The position numbers and the translations under genes were made by a program. Positions 5,370 to 5,764 of a stretch of 5,764 nucleotides of DNA are shown here, in pieces. Source of the DNA: Paracoccaceae bacterium (GTDB lineage Bacteria; Pseudomonadota; Alphaproteobacteria; Rhodobacterales; Rhodobacteraceae). Location: assembly GCA_003500165.1 (NCBI GenBank), contig DNSZ01000097.1, positions 1-5,764 of the forward strand, read 5' to 3'. The number at the start of each line of letters is the position of its first letter. The first letter of the stretch is position 1. Below the pieces are notes generated by a model. That model worked only from the letters and a program-made list of their open reading frames with translations. It did no database searches and was not told the origin of the DNA.

Positions 5370-5398
5370 CCCATACCCGATCCGCGCCGCAAAGGCAA
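5370..5398 (-). promoter_or_regulatory. Candidate sigma-70 promoter for the cold-shock gene
   Basis: Reading the minus strand, TTGCCT (5393-5398) and TATGGG (5370-5375) are separated by exactly 17 nt. Matches to consensus are moderate (four and three of six). It would start transcription near 5363, giving a leader of about 120 nt. Confidence 0.35.
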
Positions 5399-5413
5399 GC
5401 GAAATCGGGCGCG

Positions 5414-5437
5414 GGGCCGTTTGACGCCGAACGGCCC
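5414..5437. repeat. 8-bp inverted repeat
   Basis: GGGCCGTT (5414-5421) and AACGGCCC (5430-5437) pair perfectly around an 8-nt loop, just upstream of the csp candidate promoter and directly beside a second palindrome at 5439-5460. Its role is unknown; operator or 3' hairpin are both possible. Confidence 0.45.
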
Positions 5438-5460
5438 GGCGCCCGCCCCGGGGTGGGCGC
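5436..5460. repeat. Near-perfect palindrome; copy 1 of an 18-nt direct repeat
   Basis: The 11-base arms 5439-5449 and 5450-5460 are complementary except for a G-T pair (5445/5454), meeting at CCCC|GGGG. The first 18 bases (CCGGCGCCCGCCCCGGGG, 5436-5453) recur exactly at 5747-5764. Confidence 0.5.
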
Positions 5461-5630
5461 GGCAAGACGATGCCGCCATCGCGCTTTATGGCGCCATCCC
5501 GCCCGGCCGATCCGCTGTTTGCAGCGGTGCAGGGGCGCCCGCGAGTCCTTGCGTGGCACCCCTCCGGCGTGACGGGGCGGTGAGGCGGGACCGTCGCGCC
5601 AGTGGCGCGGCGTAAGCCCGCCGAACGGCG

Positions 5631-5657
5631 CCGGGCCATGCTGGTCGCATGGCCCGG
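5631..5657. repeat. 10-bp perfect hairpin
   Basis: CCGGGCCATG (5631-5640) and CATGGCCCGG (5648-5657) form a perfect stem with a 7-nt loop. It is followed by a run of G rather than T. It could be a terminator for a gene to the right of the window read on the minus strand, or a REP-like element. Confidence 0.45.
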
Positions 5658-5746
5658 GGGAGCGATGCAGACGGGTGAACACCTGCCCCGCGACGCCACC
5701 ACGGCAAGAAACGCTGGCATCGTCGCGCCCGTTCGATGCCACCGGA

Positions 5747-5764
5747 CCGGCGCCCGCCCCGGGG
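5747..5764. repeat. Copy 2 of the 18-nt direct repeat, cut by window end
   Basis: Identical to 5436-5453 over all 18 bases and, allowing one mismatch, over 22 bases starting at 5743. The window stops at the symmetry centre of the palindrome, so whether its second arm is present cannot be seen. Confidence 0.5.

Larger units (their letters stand above)
5399..5764. other. Gene-free, inverted-repeat-rich region
   Basis: I see no convincing gene here. The open frames on both strands have Arg/Pro/Ala/Gly-rich translations, no family motif and no good ribosome binding site, as expected for noncoding DNA of very high GC. No tRNA or known structural RNA could be folded by eye. The region does contain several strong inverted repeats and an 18-nt direct repeat, listed separately. 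Smaller stems include CGCGCC / GGCGCG (5595-5600 with 5604-5609) and an imperfect stem around 5530-5563. Confidence 0.5.

Noticed and set aside
5340..5720. Several 70-140-residue ORFs on both strands at the right end
   Set aside because: Arg/Pro/Ala/Gly-rich translations with no family motif or good ribosome binding site; they overlap each other and strong inverted repeats.
5245..5742. Upstream extension of the cold-shock gene to about 234 residues
   Set aside because: The extra sequence lacks any recognisable domain and crosses the promoter/leader region. The internal ATG has a clear ribosome binding site and gives the canonical 68-residue protein.
5725..5745. tRNA T-loop-like GTTCGATGCC
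   Set aside because: The flanking five bases do not form a T-stem and no acceptor, D or anticodon arm could be placed around it.

Overview
The window looks like chromosomal DNA of a Rhodobacterales-type alphaproteobacterium. It is very GC-rich with strongly G/C-ending codons. The TatA N-terminus, the TatB 'GPKDLP' segment and the cold-shock protein all resemble that group; this is from family memory, as no search was possible.

Layout. Positions 119-1234 (+) encode an ABC transporter ATPase of the Fe(III)/polyamine (FbpC/PotA) type. It begins at a GTG that overlaps an upstream stop codon, so its permease genes probably lie just outside the window. A hairpin in the 39-bp gap separates it from a convergent single-domain rhodanese (1274-1648, -). 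From 1818 a tightly packed operon runs on the plus strand: tatA, tatB, a truncated tatC paralogue, full-length tatC, and a DUF815-type AAA+ ATPase, ending at 4844. The last three genes are joined to their predecessors by ATGA stop/start overlaps. A 193-bp hairpin-rich gap follows, then a convergent cold-shock protein gene (5038-5244, -) with a probable long structured leader. Positions 5399-5764 contain no convincing gene but several strong inverted repeats and an 18-nt direct repeat.

How the genes work together. TatA, TatB and TatC form the twin-arginine translocase, which exports folded, often cofactor-containing proteins. The main surprise is the extra gene between tatB and tatC (2540-3160). 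It is colinear with the first four transmembrane helices of the neighbouring TatC. It lacks helices 5-6 and has lost the residues matching the glutamates and arginine that recognise Tat signal peptides. Its frame is intact, its ribosome binding site is the best in the operon, and the true tatC start, with a poor binding site of its own, overlaps its stop. It may be a non-catalytic TatC partner, a translational relay for tatC, or a decaying duplicate that is kept in frame because tatC depends on it.

A second notable signal is a 28-nt hairpin element found just after the stop codons of the ABC ATPase and the DUF815 gene. The two copies differ by a compensatory base-pair change in the stem, which suggests a dispersed structured 3'-end element.
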